The notes under the pieces were generated by a model. The model was not told the origin of the DNA, made no database searches, and worked only from the letters and a program-made list of their open reading frames with translations. From Centropus unirufus (lineage: Eukaryota > Chordata > Aves > Cuculiformes > Centropidae): a stretch of DNA of 64,000 nucleotides. How positions within the stretch are numbered: position 1 is the stretch's first letter; each line of letters opens with the position of its first letter. Both the position numbers and the translations under genes were made by a program. This document shows positions 12,301 to 23,774 of the stretch, piece by piece. Where the stretch lies: NCBI GenBank assembly GCA_013397695.1, contig VYZI01000085.1:1729421-1793420 (forward strand), in the 5' to 3' direction.

Positions 12301-14540
12301 TCCACGTGCAGCGCAGCCCCAGATGCTCCTTCCACACCGGCAGCTTAAGAAAGCTGAATGGAAGTTTATAATCTGAAGCTAACTTAGAGTATTGTCCTTT
12401 CCCCACCTCTTCCAAAGGAGTATCTGTACCTGGCTCTATGGGAGAAGACATTGTGCTCTCAAATCCAAGCCCTCCTTTGGCCACCCTGGGTTATGCATGG
12501 AGATGCTGTGGGAGATGGGGCAGAGAAAGCTGGCTGAGAAGGGAAACAAAAGCTCTTCAAGTGCATGAGAGCTGCATTCAATGGAGCTTGCTGCCGCTCA
12601 GACTCAAAAGGTTGATTTGCTGAATGGATGCAACACCCTGCTCTTCCTTCTTCCCCAGCCAAGATACTCTTCCCACAATTTATAACAGCCTGTATCAGTG
12701 AATCTTAGTCTAGCTGGGTGCCACAGTAAATTATGTAAGGTGAATTTTAAGTAGCCTTGAAAGCACTCAGTGAATCAACTTCAAACTCATTTTAGTTGGC
12801 CCAGTGTCTCTTTGTGAGTAGTTGGGGAGTTTTGGTTCCATCTTGTGCCGTGGTTCTGTTTTTCAGCCCTGACCTTGCCCCAGTCGTGCTTGTTTGTCCC
12901 ATTTTAAAGAATCGCTGAGATGCAGAGCTCTGTGTAGTGCCGCGCGGCTCATGGTGAGGGCGGAGAGGAAACAGTTCACTCCTATCCTTCATGCTCACAA
13001 TGTTGTTCATAATCACTGTCAAGATAACAATCTGCTAGTGTTTTTCCAAAGGAATGAAGCTATAATTTTCCTCTGCCTGACTTTCGCACTGAAGAGGAGT
13101 TTGTTTTGCTCCTTATTACAATAGACCATGGCAGGGTTGAGCAAGATGATGAAAGCTTTGAGGTTAGGCAAGGTCAGGAAGGGAAAGCGTATGCGACCTT
13201 AAGTGTGCTTAACAGGTGAATTTTAAGGACCTTTTTCCTTGTCTGGAAGACGCAAAGAATTTATTTCTTCTCCTGTGGTTTTAAACTTCCCATTATTTCC
13301 ATTACTATTGTTTTATATTGCCTTCTATTCTGTGCCTCGGTCTGTGCATTATTTTTAGCTGCTGAAGGTCTCTTTTGTGAGCGGACAATGGCGTGAAAAA
13401 TCTTCAGCTGGAGGACAGGACTGACAGATGCAGTAAAAGCAACATCTGCATTGCCAGCTCTGTTCATGGTGGCACTGTCCTCTGGCAGCTCAGTTCCCTG
13501 GGGTGCACGCGTAAGAAGTCCCTGAGAGTCCAGGGTATCTCTTGGGAGAGAGGCAGACTAGACTTCATGCCATTCTTCCTTTGCAGGATTCATGGTGTGG
13601 CCTAGAATTTTTTTCAGAATTTTTTTTTCCAGAATTTTATAAGGGGAGAGCATAGTTTTTATTTTTTTTTTTCCAGGAAATTTGATGCTTCATGTTGAGT
13701 CTCACTTCCCACATAGGACTGGGCTGATCGTATTCATTGCTCAGACTCTGCAGGAAGCAAACTTATGATCCTTAAAACTCCTCCTTATTATGTTTATTGC
13801 TCTTCAAAAGCAGGGAGGATGTAAATATGTATTGAAAATGTAGAGACTGGAATTCTGAACACAGTGTTTTTCTTCTGTGCGCTTAGACCTACTTTCATTT
13901 CTAACCTCGCTGTTTCAGTGAGGTCAGTAAATTTTACTCTAAAGGAAAAAACCACAGATTCAGGATTTTCACAGAATTCAGCCCTCTGTATTTTTTACTT
14001 TTGAGACCACAGGAATTTCTCCCTGTGTCAAAGCCAGGAGCGCTGCACATCACCCTTCAAATACCCACTCTCCAAACCCAAATATCATTCTTGCCCTTGG
14101 AGGCCAGTGGGCTCCAGCGGTCCTGAGCCTCCCTTCTGCGCTGCAATTTCTGCAGGTTTTCTTCTGTGAAATCTTCATCATTTCCAAGCTCACCATTCCC
14201 CTCAGTCACTCACAGTCTGTCTTTAAAAATAGTTTCACTTACGCATTGCTCAATCAATGCTATTCTTATATTCTTCTATTTTTGGAGCTGGAGTTTTAGA
14301 CCTGTAAGATGGCTCCGAGTAGAGGCCATTGCTAAGAACCAGGCTTGCAAAGCGTGAGCTCACTCATGCCCCTAAACCAGGCTTGAGCCAGGTGTGGAAG
14401 GCTGCCACCAGCCCTGGAACTGTACCGAAAAAATAGAACATTTTTCAGCGCATAGCTATGTCTTTCTATTAGCTTCCATTTTTTCCTAGGCTTGGTACTG
14501 GAACTATGGAAGAGCCAGTGATTGAGTGTAAACAGGGCAG
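9350..14540. other. Long unique non-coding stretch with minor simple repeats
   Basis: No gene seen. Simple tracts are T12 at 9560-9571, A10 at 9898-9907, and a tandem-like run of AGAATTTT words at about 13604-13640. GC-richer patches at 10440-10730, 11500-12400 and 12900-12960 carry overlapping open frames on both strands without recognisable domains. Confidence 0.5.
10606..10617 (+). promoter_or_regulatory. CTCF-core-like site
   Basis: CTTGCAGGGGGC matches 10 of 12 positions of the usual CTCF core CCASYAGRKGGC; the two mismatches are at positions 2 and 3. A single 12-base match in 64 kb is expected by chance at some rate, so this is only a candidate. Confidence 0.2.
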
Positions 14541-14732
14541 CGGGCAGCCTCGTTGTGTTCGTGTAAAGGGCACCCGGCTTGGCTGTGTCCGCCGCGGGAG
14601 GCGTGGGTGCAGGTTGGAAGGCTTGAATGCAGAAGTCCTTGTGCGTGTTTGTGCCATGTCTGGGTAGCACGCAGGACGGGCACGAACGAAGAGCGTGCCC
14701 TTGTCTGCATGTCTGCTGTCCCAGGGGTCGCG
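14541..14732. promoter_or_regulatory. Small CpG-rich patch (CpG-island-like)
   Basis: A hand count gives 16 CpG in 192 bases with about 63% G+C, so the observed-to-expected CpG ratio is near 0.9, while the sequence around it is CpG-poor. The patch ends abruptly in an AT-rich stretch (14733-14790). It is slightly short of the usual 200-base minimum for a CpG island. It could be an unmethylated orphan promoter or enhancer, or a recently acquired GC-rich piece. No adjacent first exon is recognisable. Confidence 0.35.
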
Positions 14733-17059
14733 TCATTTAGAGTTTAAAATGGTTAATAATGTTTTCTATTTTATTTTGGTTTAAAGAAGGAAGCGCAGCG
14801 TGCAGCCATCTTTGCAGTCAGCCGTTTTCATTTCCCCTTTTTTCCAATCCGCCCCTGGACACAAGAGCTCCTGCGAGTGTATGCAGCTCAGAAGAAATTC
14901 ATGGTCACTTCAGAAGTCATATGAGTCATTTGCTTGACCAGATTTTACTGGAATACACTGTTCTGATTTCGGTAACAGAAGCAGGCAGATAATGGAAATA
15001 ATACAAATTTGAAATATTTGCTTTTTTTTTTGTTGTTCAATTAACAGCAGGATCCTTTTTTTTTTTGCCACTACTTTCACACGATACTTTCAAGTAATTC
15101 TTTGCAGTTCCTTAATTTTTTTTGCATTTCCCTGCAAATTTGTTGCTATAGCTCTGGTACAATTCTATGTGAAATCAGCCTGTTACAGTGGTGGGATTAC
15201 ACCAGAAAGCTGTGACTCTGGATGCAGCGATGAGGGGCAGAGTAGGAAAATGCTGAAAGATGAGCTGCACCACAGGTGGGACAGCAGGAGAACTGCTCAG
15301 ATCCAGAGCAGCTCAAAGCAATGGTGAGGGAAGATGTGTTCAGCGGTTGAATCCTCCTCATCGCTTGTGTGATTTTTGGGCTATAAAGCAATGAACCCCT
15401 GAATGTGGAATGCTTTAGTGCAGGGTGGGTTGTGCCTCGTTTTAGTGAGATGCATGGAAAGGGTGTTCATCCTACACTGCTGGTACTGGAGAAGAACCTG
15501 CCTTTAGGACACAGGACAGTGACCCTTCGCCTAGAGTCAAAGGTCCTGGCAGCAGAAGGGGAAATGAGGTCATGAAAAATGACCAATGCTTGACTTGGAT
15601 TCTGGAGAATTCGGCTGCATTAGCATAATGTTTCCTTTGAGGGAAAGTAGTCACATCTTTGCAATGCATTGGACTTTGCAGGGGCATCCAGCTGCATGAG
15701 ATGAGATCTACTGCTCCTCTCTCTGCAGCATTACTGTAGTGCTAATAGCACGGCTCTTTCAGTTAATTTACCAGAGCGCCAAAAATTTTAAGCTAAAAAT
15801 CAGGATTCAGTCCCAGTGACTGCACCATCTGGTCTTTCCTCAGGAGATCGCATGAATAATCAATGATGTTAATCGTGTGAACAGATGCTGAAGGATTAGA
15901 ATTTTTTTTTGCTCTGACCATATAAAGATTCCTTATTATCATGGCAAAGTGGTTTTATATTGCCTTTATCAGCTCTCAGAATGACATGAATCCTTCTCCC
16001 CACGCATGGTGATCGTTTAGGGGCTCTCTCTGTATTGTGCCTATTGAAAATCCCGTGGACTTCTCCCTGTGCATGGTAATTGTGATATTTCTTGGCTTTG
16101 GGGCATTCTGGGCTAAATTCAATAGACTTGAGAGAAGTCAACTCCTGGCCACATTTCTCCCTGTATGTGTTGTAACATTCTCTTCCTCTTCCTTTTGCCC
16201 GTCATGGCTCCTTGCAGTCTGTGGCTGCTGGACTCAGCTGCTCTCGAGCCCATTTACTGCAATTTTGCAGCTTGCTGACAGGCTGGGGAATGTGGCAAAG
16301 CTCCGAAGAGAGAAACCAGGTTCATTTGATGAGTTTCTTGCCTTAATAAATTTAAGATCAGGTATTGTAAAGGAAAGTAAAGCTGTTGGCAGGACCATTC
16401 ATGGTGAAGATTAACGTGTCACCGAAATTATTTGCCAGGTTTTTGTCATTCTCGGTGACAAAAGCAGATCTAGCACCTTCTGACTAAACTGACAATAATC
16501 AACAAATAACTCAAGGGTTTAATATGGCTTTGTGGTGTCTTTCACGAGGGTAGAAGGTATAGTTAATATTCAAAATGTTTTTATTTTTTCTTAACATTCT
16601 ACACACACTTTATTCATCACTCTGGGTACAGAGCTCTCTGCTAAGAGGTCCAAAGGAATGGTGACATCTGAAAAAGGCGCTTGTTAATTTTTACAAAGTC
16701 TTAATAACGTTCCCAAAGGGATAACCATGGATAAGCAGGACCTACGGAAATTAACCATAAACCGGTGTTTAAAGCTGCACTAATTCTGTTTGCATTGACT
16801 TTGCAGCCCGTTCAAATCTATAGAAGATCTGCGTTCATTAGCAATTGCTCTCTGAAGGCAACCACAGTAGCCGAACTTGAGATGCCAGAAGTCAAACCAC
16901 AGCCAGACCCGAGAACAGAAAGTACAATACATAGGGAGGGATTTTGAAATGCTGCTTCAGTGAACTTTTCAGAGCAGTGCAAATGATGTAACCATTTAAG
17001 GAGTTTGAGGTACAATATGTCAGTTGCTGAAATGCTTAAAAATAACCCACGGCGCACTT
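14733..17059. other. Unique non-coding stretch
   Basis: No gene seen. T-rich tracts lie at about 15020-15130. An 8-bp perfect inverted repeat (GTCACCGA at 16418-16425, TCGGTGAC at 16452-16459) has a 26-base spacer. A 125-codon open frame at 16037-16414 shows no domain I recognise. Confidence 0.45.
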
Positions 17060-17180
17060 GTTTTCACAGGCTGGGAAATCGAAGTGCAGAAAAGTGAAAT
17101 GACTTGGCCAAGGAAGTGCAGTAGCCTCTAGCAGGTCAGGACCATATCCCAGTTGTCCAAAGCCCAGTGCTGGTGTTAAT
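17060..17180 (-). mobile_element. MIR-like CORE-SINE fragment, antisense
   Basis: The plus strand shows the reverse complement of the conserved MIR-type centre. Examples are TTTTCACAGGCTGGGAAATC, GTGAAATGACTTGGCCAAGG, and further on CCCAGTGCTGG. These correspond to the sense words CCTTGGGCAAGTCACTT and CTCAGTTTCC. Similar elements are spread across amniotes. The copy is diverged and its borders are approximate. Confidence 0.7.
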
Positions 17181-19246
17181 CAGTACAGCCTGCTGTGATC
17201 TGCACAGCATTATGTCTTGTATAATAATTGCAGTCTGTTGTCATTTTTCTGCTTTTTCTCAGCTGGGAGGGCTGTAAGAAATAACTGTTTTGCTCGTGAG
17301 GTGACAGTTTTCCTTACTTCTCCCTAGGAGAGATGAGTTACCAGAAGTGCCCTGCAGAGAGAACAGTACTTGTTGCTGGGAAGTTACACTTTCAAGTGTC
17401 CAAGCCCAAAACCACAATGTATTATTTGCTTTAGACAGTCATGCGATAACGCATTTCTCTCTGTTGTAAGCTGTTAAAAATAAAACAAGGATGCAGAAAA
17501 TCAATGTTAGAACAGAAGGAGCGCCCTGGCTTTCCACATAGCTAAACCAGCAGGGTGGTAACCCCCGGAGCTGAACAAAAGTATAATTCAGGGAATGACT
17601 TCTTTTTGCCCAGCTTTAAAGGAATCATCACACAATTTCTCTACCTTTTTAAAAATGAGTTGCGAAGTCAGCCCTGTTCTGAGTGTCCTGTTGGATGCTG
17701 AGGTGTGACTAGGAAGCAGCTACGCAAAATGCTGTCTGTTTGGCTCACTCCTCCCGTTTACCTCCTGGCTTTTGGTCCGGTTGAAAGCCGAGCTTCCAGC
17801 GGGTGCTGCTGCACTGGGCTCGATCTGTGAGATCTTCAGGGCCGGGGGTATTGATCTCATTGCAATTCGAGTGAAGTGGGGTGGCTGAACGCGACTGATG
17901 ATGAGCCATGTCTGTATGAGATACTCTTTATGTGGCAGTTGCCATCCTGGACAGTTATATCCTAAAAGCACTGATTTCTTCAGCTAAAGTTTGGTGATCC
18001 AAGCAGCTACGGTGAAAGATTTCTGCCGCTTGTGTGCTGGAAGTAGAGAAGGAGATATATGGGTCATAAAAGGTGCTTGTTTTCCAGGATTAGAATAGCT
18101 CCTCTTTGGGTATTGTAAAATCATGTCTAGTGCTGGTTCCCAAGAAGGATGTAGTACAGGGAATGGTCGTCAGTGATTTGAAATAGGAATTATTGTTTTT
18201 AATTAGCACAGAGCCCTTCCCCTCAGGATAAGAGCTGCGTCCTGCAGGTACTCTTTGTTTTGTATATTGGAAATGCACTTCCAGAACTGGGCAGGTTGCC
18301 TCCTCCTCGCAGGCTTTCTATGAACACGTTTCTAAGGCAAGTGACTGAAAAGCATCGAGCTCCAAAGCAGCCTCTGAAAGGGTTTCACACTGTCTGAGCA
18401 GATGGAAACCGCCACTGCCACCACTTCTGCTCTGTGGGCCGGCGCGTGTCGATCTGTGCAGGGACAGAAATTACTGTCTCTTATCACCATAACTTAATGG
18501 CACCAAGAGGGCGGATGCTGAAGCCCAGCAGGTGCAGAAGATTCCACGATGTGTTATCTCTAGCCACGGACTGTCCTGTTTCCAGGAACGCTCTTCTGAT
18601 GGAGGAGATAAGAGCCTGCCAGTAACTTCTTTTATGTGAAGGAGCCAGCAAGAGTGTCTTCATCAAAATGGCTTTGTAATTGCATTAACTTCCAAGAAGC
18701 ACAGGAGGAAATATAGATACAGTTGCAACTTATATCCTGCTTTTTTTTTGCATATTCTTCTTGGGTAATTGTGTCATATTTGCCATGTAGCTGATAAATT
18801 AAATGTGCTATGAAATGATAAACAGATAAACCCGTCCTGCAGATGCAAATGAGTGAAATCCCTGAAGCCAGTGAGATACTAGCGGGTGTAAAGCTGGTCA
18901 TTTTTTGCTTGGGGCAGAAAGGATCAACTTCCAAAATTTCAGTATGTGCATGATTTGAAGGTTTTTTTTAAGAACAGAATGCATGGCAGGTACGTTATGA
19001 TATCTGGGAATGGGCATGCATTAGGAACTCCGCCATAATCCAGCCCAAATCAGCAGAAATGTACAGAAAGATCAATTTATACATTATTCTTTAAAACAAT
19101 TGGAGAAGAACCTTTTAGAAATTTCTGTCCTAAATTTCAGGCCGTGTTCTTTTTGTGGTTATGTCTAGGTCCCTGGCATCTTTCCAGGCTGGAGCTGAAT
19201 GAACGTGTGGGGTTTTGCAAGCAGGCAAGTTGGAATCTAAGGGATA
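17181..19246. other. Unique non-coding stretch
   Basis: No gene, RNA or repeat that I can support. Open frames are below 105 codons on both strands and look random. Confidence 0.45.
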
Positions 19247-19312
19247 AGGGCCTGATCCAAAGGCCATTTTTTTTTTTCAGTTGACCGGGATGATTTTCAT
19301 TGGGCCAAAGTA
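19247..19312. repeat. Old GGCCTGATCCAAA-type amniote repeat fragment
   Basis: It begins GGGCCTGATCCAAAGGCCAT, has a T-run expansion, and ends with a mirrored ATTTTCATTGGGCCAAAG. This matches the palindromic layout GGCCTGATCCAAA ... TTCAATGGGC that I remember from old repeats in reptile and bird genomes. Family name not assigned. Confidence 0.45.
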
Positions 19313-21087
19313 ATGGAGGCCATTGAACCACACTGCAGTGTCCAGGCAATGCTGAGATCTTGCAGAATGCAACTAAGCGGATTCAGCTTTTCAACATATT
19401 TTGCCCTGGCAAACACCTCCACTCCATTCGTCATTGTTCATAGCAACCTTGTGGGGAATATGGTGCATGCAGGCATCAAACTCAAGAAAAACGATTTTCT
19501 GAGTTTGGATCCATGCACGTGAATGGAAGGTCATTGTTTCTAGACTGCATTGCTGGGCTTATTCTAAGCAGGCTGTGTTTGGGGCTTCTGGGATTCAGCA
19601 GGGGATGAGCCAAGGGGTGTGCTGCTCTGCAGGAACAGGTAGCTGTGGGTATTACAGCGTGCTCAGAAAAGTCCTAACGGGATTCGTGTTGCAAAGTGGT
19701 GCTTTGGCCTGCCTCAGATCTAGTGTTGGTTATCACTCCTTATCCTCCTCTTCTCTTGGATTAAGCTTGTGGTATTCCCTCTGGAGCACATCTCCCGAAA
19801 CCAGAGCCTGTCCATCACTTTGGCCCCTGGTTGGAGGGGGAGTTTGCTGTCCCTCTCTGTGCTCAGCTCTACTGCCAGGAGTCAGGATGTGCACTGCTTC
19901 TGCTGCTCTTGAAAGCAGAAATTCATCTTGATCCTGGAAATATTGCACTCCGGGGACAGCCGTTGCAGGGGATTCTTGCTGCCATATGGATAAGTAGGAA
20001 GGGTTGGAGAAATAGCCAGGGGTCTGCAATACACAGCCCTGAAGCTTGCCAAAGTACCTGACTGCTCTGGAGGGATGGGCTAGTCCAGACTGCCAGTGCC
20101 CGACAGATCCAAGTGCCCAGACCTCCACCCCATCCCAGAGCTGCTGGAGGACACCCTACAGTCGCTACAGCCTCAAGGATCAGCTGGTTCCTTGGAGGAC
20201 AGCCACAAGTCCTGTTCAGGCCACATACAAAAGCTCTGCGTGTTGCAAGAGGACTACAGACCACCCTTGGGAACCCCTGACACAGCTTCCCAGCCTCCTG
20301 GCCCTCCAGCATCACCCTGAACTCATCATTTTTGCTGGGCCAGAGGCCTTCCATGAGTTAGCCTGAAATGCAAATACTTGTTTTCCTCTTGCACCGAAGA
20401 AAAGACTGACAATTGTCAATACCCCTCCCTTGAGAGATGTGCAACAGCATCGCTCCTCAGGGCATATTCCCCACTGCTGTATTTAGAACGGTTTGAAAAG
20501 ACCAAATTTTAAAAATAACAATCTTTCCAAAACCCTCCCCACCCACCGGCGCTCCTCTGCCAAATTTCAGTTTGAAGCAAATGAAAAGGGACAAGTTTAT
20601 ACACTGTGATGAACGGGAGTTCAAAATGGAACCTGAGCATCGTAATTCTTGCGAATGTAGGCTGATAATGGAAAGCAGTGGTGGGGATGGCATCGTGCCC
20701 AGAGGGGCCCTTTGTTGTGGATGCTTGTGGTGTTGCTCCTTTGTGCAGTTTATTTTAAAGGTGAAAAAGTCTATTTTCTCTGGTGCTTCGGACTACTTTC
20801 CTCCTTCTCAGCTTATTGATGAGAACTTTAAACAAAGCCACACATCAGTAAGTCTGCGATATTGTTAACAGCAAATCACTTGCACAGTGAGTTCAACTAT
20901 TTTTCTGTTTGGGAAACTCCCACTTTTGGTAGATTTTATTTCTTAGAGTTAACTGCAAGCATTTGCCACGAGTGGCAGTTGTCAGACTTCTGCTTCTGTT
21001 ATTTATGCGTAAGGGAAGCTTCACCTAAACAGACATCATCGTGTCTGTTCCAGTGTCTGCCCTGTACTCATTCTAAAGGGAATTACA
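19313..21087. other. Unique stretch with a GC-richer centre
   Basis: From about 19600 to 20370 both strands carry overlapping open frames up to 143 codons (19923-20354, minus). They compete with each other, show no domain and no splice context, and are best explained by composition. Confidence 0.45.
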
Positions 21088-21268
21088 GACTATGGAATGG
21101 TTTGGCTTGGATGGGACCTTAAAGATCACCCAGCTCTGAAATACCTGCCATGGGCAGGAACAGCTTCCACTGGACCAGGCTGCTCATAGCCTTGTCCAAC
21201 CTGGCCTTGGACACCTCCAGGGATGGGGCAGCTCTGGCTTCTCTGGGCAACCTGTGCCAGCGCCTCAA
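21088..21268 (-). mobile_element. CR1 LINE fragment (3' end only)
   Basis: The plus strand reads TATGGAATGGTTTGGCTTGG, then the CR1 tail words CTGCCATGGGCAGGAACAG and CTTGTCCAACCTGGCCTTGG, and stops after CCTGTGCCAGCGCCTCA. This is a short, 5'-truncated copy in minus orientation, about 180 bases long, related to the copy at 1092 but independently inserted. Confidence 0.88.
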
Positions 21269-23389
21269 ATAATTTTATTAGCGTATAACCTTTGCTTTAG
21301 AAAATCAAAGGTGGATAAAATGTGATTTTCATGGTTTGTTGTGTTTGTGTTTCTCCAAAACTTAACTCTTCTGTGCAAGTTGTTTCAAAGGTCAGGAAGG
21401 GGACTTGAAATTGGGTAGAATAAGGATGGCTTTGAATTTGTAAATACCGTTGCTGGGTTGCACAGGACTCACACTGACCAGATTTAATGATGTGAATTCT
21501 GCAGCTTGGAATCAGCTGTCTTTGTGCAAACTCCACTTTGGTACCATAATACCCGGCTCAGGTGCAGGCAGTAATTTCTACAGGTTGTAGAGTATGTTTG
21601 TACCACCATGATTTGACATCAAATAATGGATGTTTTGCCTTGCCTCATGGCTAAACTGTTACTGTAGGTGAATTCTGGCCTCATTGAATCCTCTGCAGCA
21701 CCAGTGAAATCTATGCAATTAGAGGCAGAACTGAATCTTTAGATTTTATAGGACTATAACAATTACCTTTTACCCATGCACATGAAATACTGCATCAGGC
21801 AAATCTATAATTAGTTAAAACTAAAACAAAGTGCATTTCTATTATTAGCAATGTTGCATAAAATTGTCAGTGCCATAGCTGAAAAATCAAAGCCAAGTTT
21901 CAGCGACAGTTGCTGCTATAAAACTTTTGACCTTAGTTACCGAATGTACATACAAACAAATAAACTAACCAGACAGAGTTAGTCCCTTAAGAGCAATCAC
22001 GATTTGCAAAATTTTAGGGGGCTTTTAGCCAACCTGTAAATCTGACAGAATAAAAAAGTTTGCCTGTGTATGCCAGCTCATTAATCAGTGCCCTTTTTCT
22101 CTAGCTGAAAGGCGGGTTTGTAGATTTGCTTCTACCCAGGCATCCGTTTTTGCATCCTTTCCAGTAAATACTCTTGACTTGCAGGCTCCGGTGCTTTGTT
22201 GAAACATTGTGGACAGCACCGAGTATCTTGCAGCGATAGCACTGAGGAGGGCACTAACTCCTTCTTGCCAGTTGTCTTCTTGGGTACAACCAGTCTCCAG
22301 GATACCCAGAAGCTTCGTGTTGCCTTAAAGCATTGCTATATGGTATTGTTAAATCTGGAACCCCTTGGATAATTGGCTTCAAAATACATTTATCCAATAA
22401 TGTTAGAGTTGTTTGATGGCAAGCGTTGCTTGTTCGCTGGGTCTCAAGTATGCCAAGTTAGTTCTCAATATTCCTTTGTTGATTCTTCTGCTTATTGTTA
22501 GCCTTGGCACATCTCACTCAGAGTCCGGAGGGTTTGTGTCCGTCTGCATCGTTCGAGTCTTTGTGCAGTCAGCTGCTGTCATGCTCTAGTGATCAGCAGC
22601 AGTGGTCGTTGTTTTTTCAAAGGTTTTTTTCAAACCTTTTTTTCACCTGCAGCATAAATTTAATTTTGATAACATGCTCACCCCCAAAGCCTCCTGAAGT
22701 CCCCTCTGGCACATGTATTAGAGACTAAAATTTGCTGAGTACTGGGGAATGTACTGGGAGCAGTTCAGGGTTGAGTTTCGGAGAGTGAGCGCTCCTTAGT
22801 GTCTGTCAACACATACAGGACACGTTAAGCTTCTTTTCCAGAGCTTTTTTCCCTGCTAGCATTGCTCTCAAGCTCTCAAGACAGGGCTTTGTGGCTCCTG
22901 AGCCCCCAGGCTGAAGGAGAATCATAAATGTGAGGCTCAGTTATCGGCCATTCGGTGCCCACGCAGCGCAGCTGAAAGAGCTGTGGTGCCTCTGACATCC
23001 CTGTTCAGGATGCCTGCCGGGGTATGTGCTGGGATAGCTACGGAACACGCTGATCTTATCCCATTTCAACACACACCTCCTCAAAGGAGAGCGCAGTTGG
23101 CTTACATAAGACCTCGACAAAGCAGTGCCGTTTGAAACTCATTTTCATTGTTAAAGCATGAAGGGAATGAACCCTTTTTTCACATTTTGATTCAGATGCT
23201 GTGTCACGGTGAGGCACGGGCAGTAAAATAGACAAGTGGATGTCAGGAAACCAGTTTGGCAAAAACTCATAATTTACAGAAGTTCTTCCCATGTTCAGGT
23301 GGATGGAGGATGCTGTGAGGATGCACATGTGAGACTGTCAGTGGCTCTTAACCCTAATCACTGAGTGTGGAAATGAAGAAATTGGTGAG
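21269..23389. other. Unique non-coding stretch
   Basis: No gene seen. A small inverted repeat at about 22619-22639 (AAAGGTTT, T-rich loop, AAACCTTT) sits in a T-rich tract. Otherwise plain sequence. Confidence 0.45.
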
Positions 23390-23774
23390 AAACAATGGGA
23401 CTTTGGGCTTCTCTTGGAGAAAAGAAGGCTGAGGGGAAACCTTATTGCTGTATACAATTACCTGAAAGGAGGTCGTAGTGAGGTGGGTGTTGGTATCTTC
23501 TCCCAAGTAACAAGGAAAAGGGCGAGAGGGAATGGCTTCAAGTCGCACCAGGGGAGGTTTAGATTGGATATTAGAAAAAAAATCATTACTGAAGGTCTAG
23601 TGAAGCACTGGAAGAGGCTGCTCAGGGAAGTGGTGGAGTCACCATCCCTGAAGAGGCTCAAAAACTTGTAGAGGTGGCATGTGGGACATGGTTTAGTAGG
23701 CAGTGGTGCTGGGTTAACAGTTGAACTGGACCTCTTGGAGGTCTTTTTCAGCCTCAGTGATTCTATGGTTCTGT
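23390..23774 (+). mobile_element. CR1 LINE, 3' part with ORF2 tail, 5'-truncated
   Basis: The plus strand carries the last part of the CR1 reverse-transcriptase frame, readable from about 23414 to 23671 without a stop. It includes RRLRGNLIAVYNYLKGG, RFRLDIRK, HWKRLLREVV and ESPSLKRL in the family's usual order. It then runs through the 3' UTR to the terminal GATTCTATGGTTCTGT near 23774. The 5' end is lost near 23390. The endonuclease and polymerase core are absent, so the copy is dead. It is the only plus-strand CR1 copy here. Confidence 0.92.

Noticed and set aside
15993..16082. Direct repeat of CTTCTCCC...GCATGGT words at 15993 and 16060
   Set aside because: About 18 of 22 positions agree in pyrimidine-rich text with no further copies of note. 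Likely chance.
22619..22639. Small hairpin AAAGGTTT / AAACCTTT
   Set aside because: An 8-bp stem inside a T-rich tract is expected by chance, and it is no terminator in a vertebrate Pol II setting.
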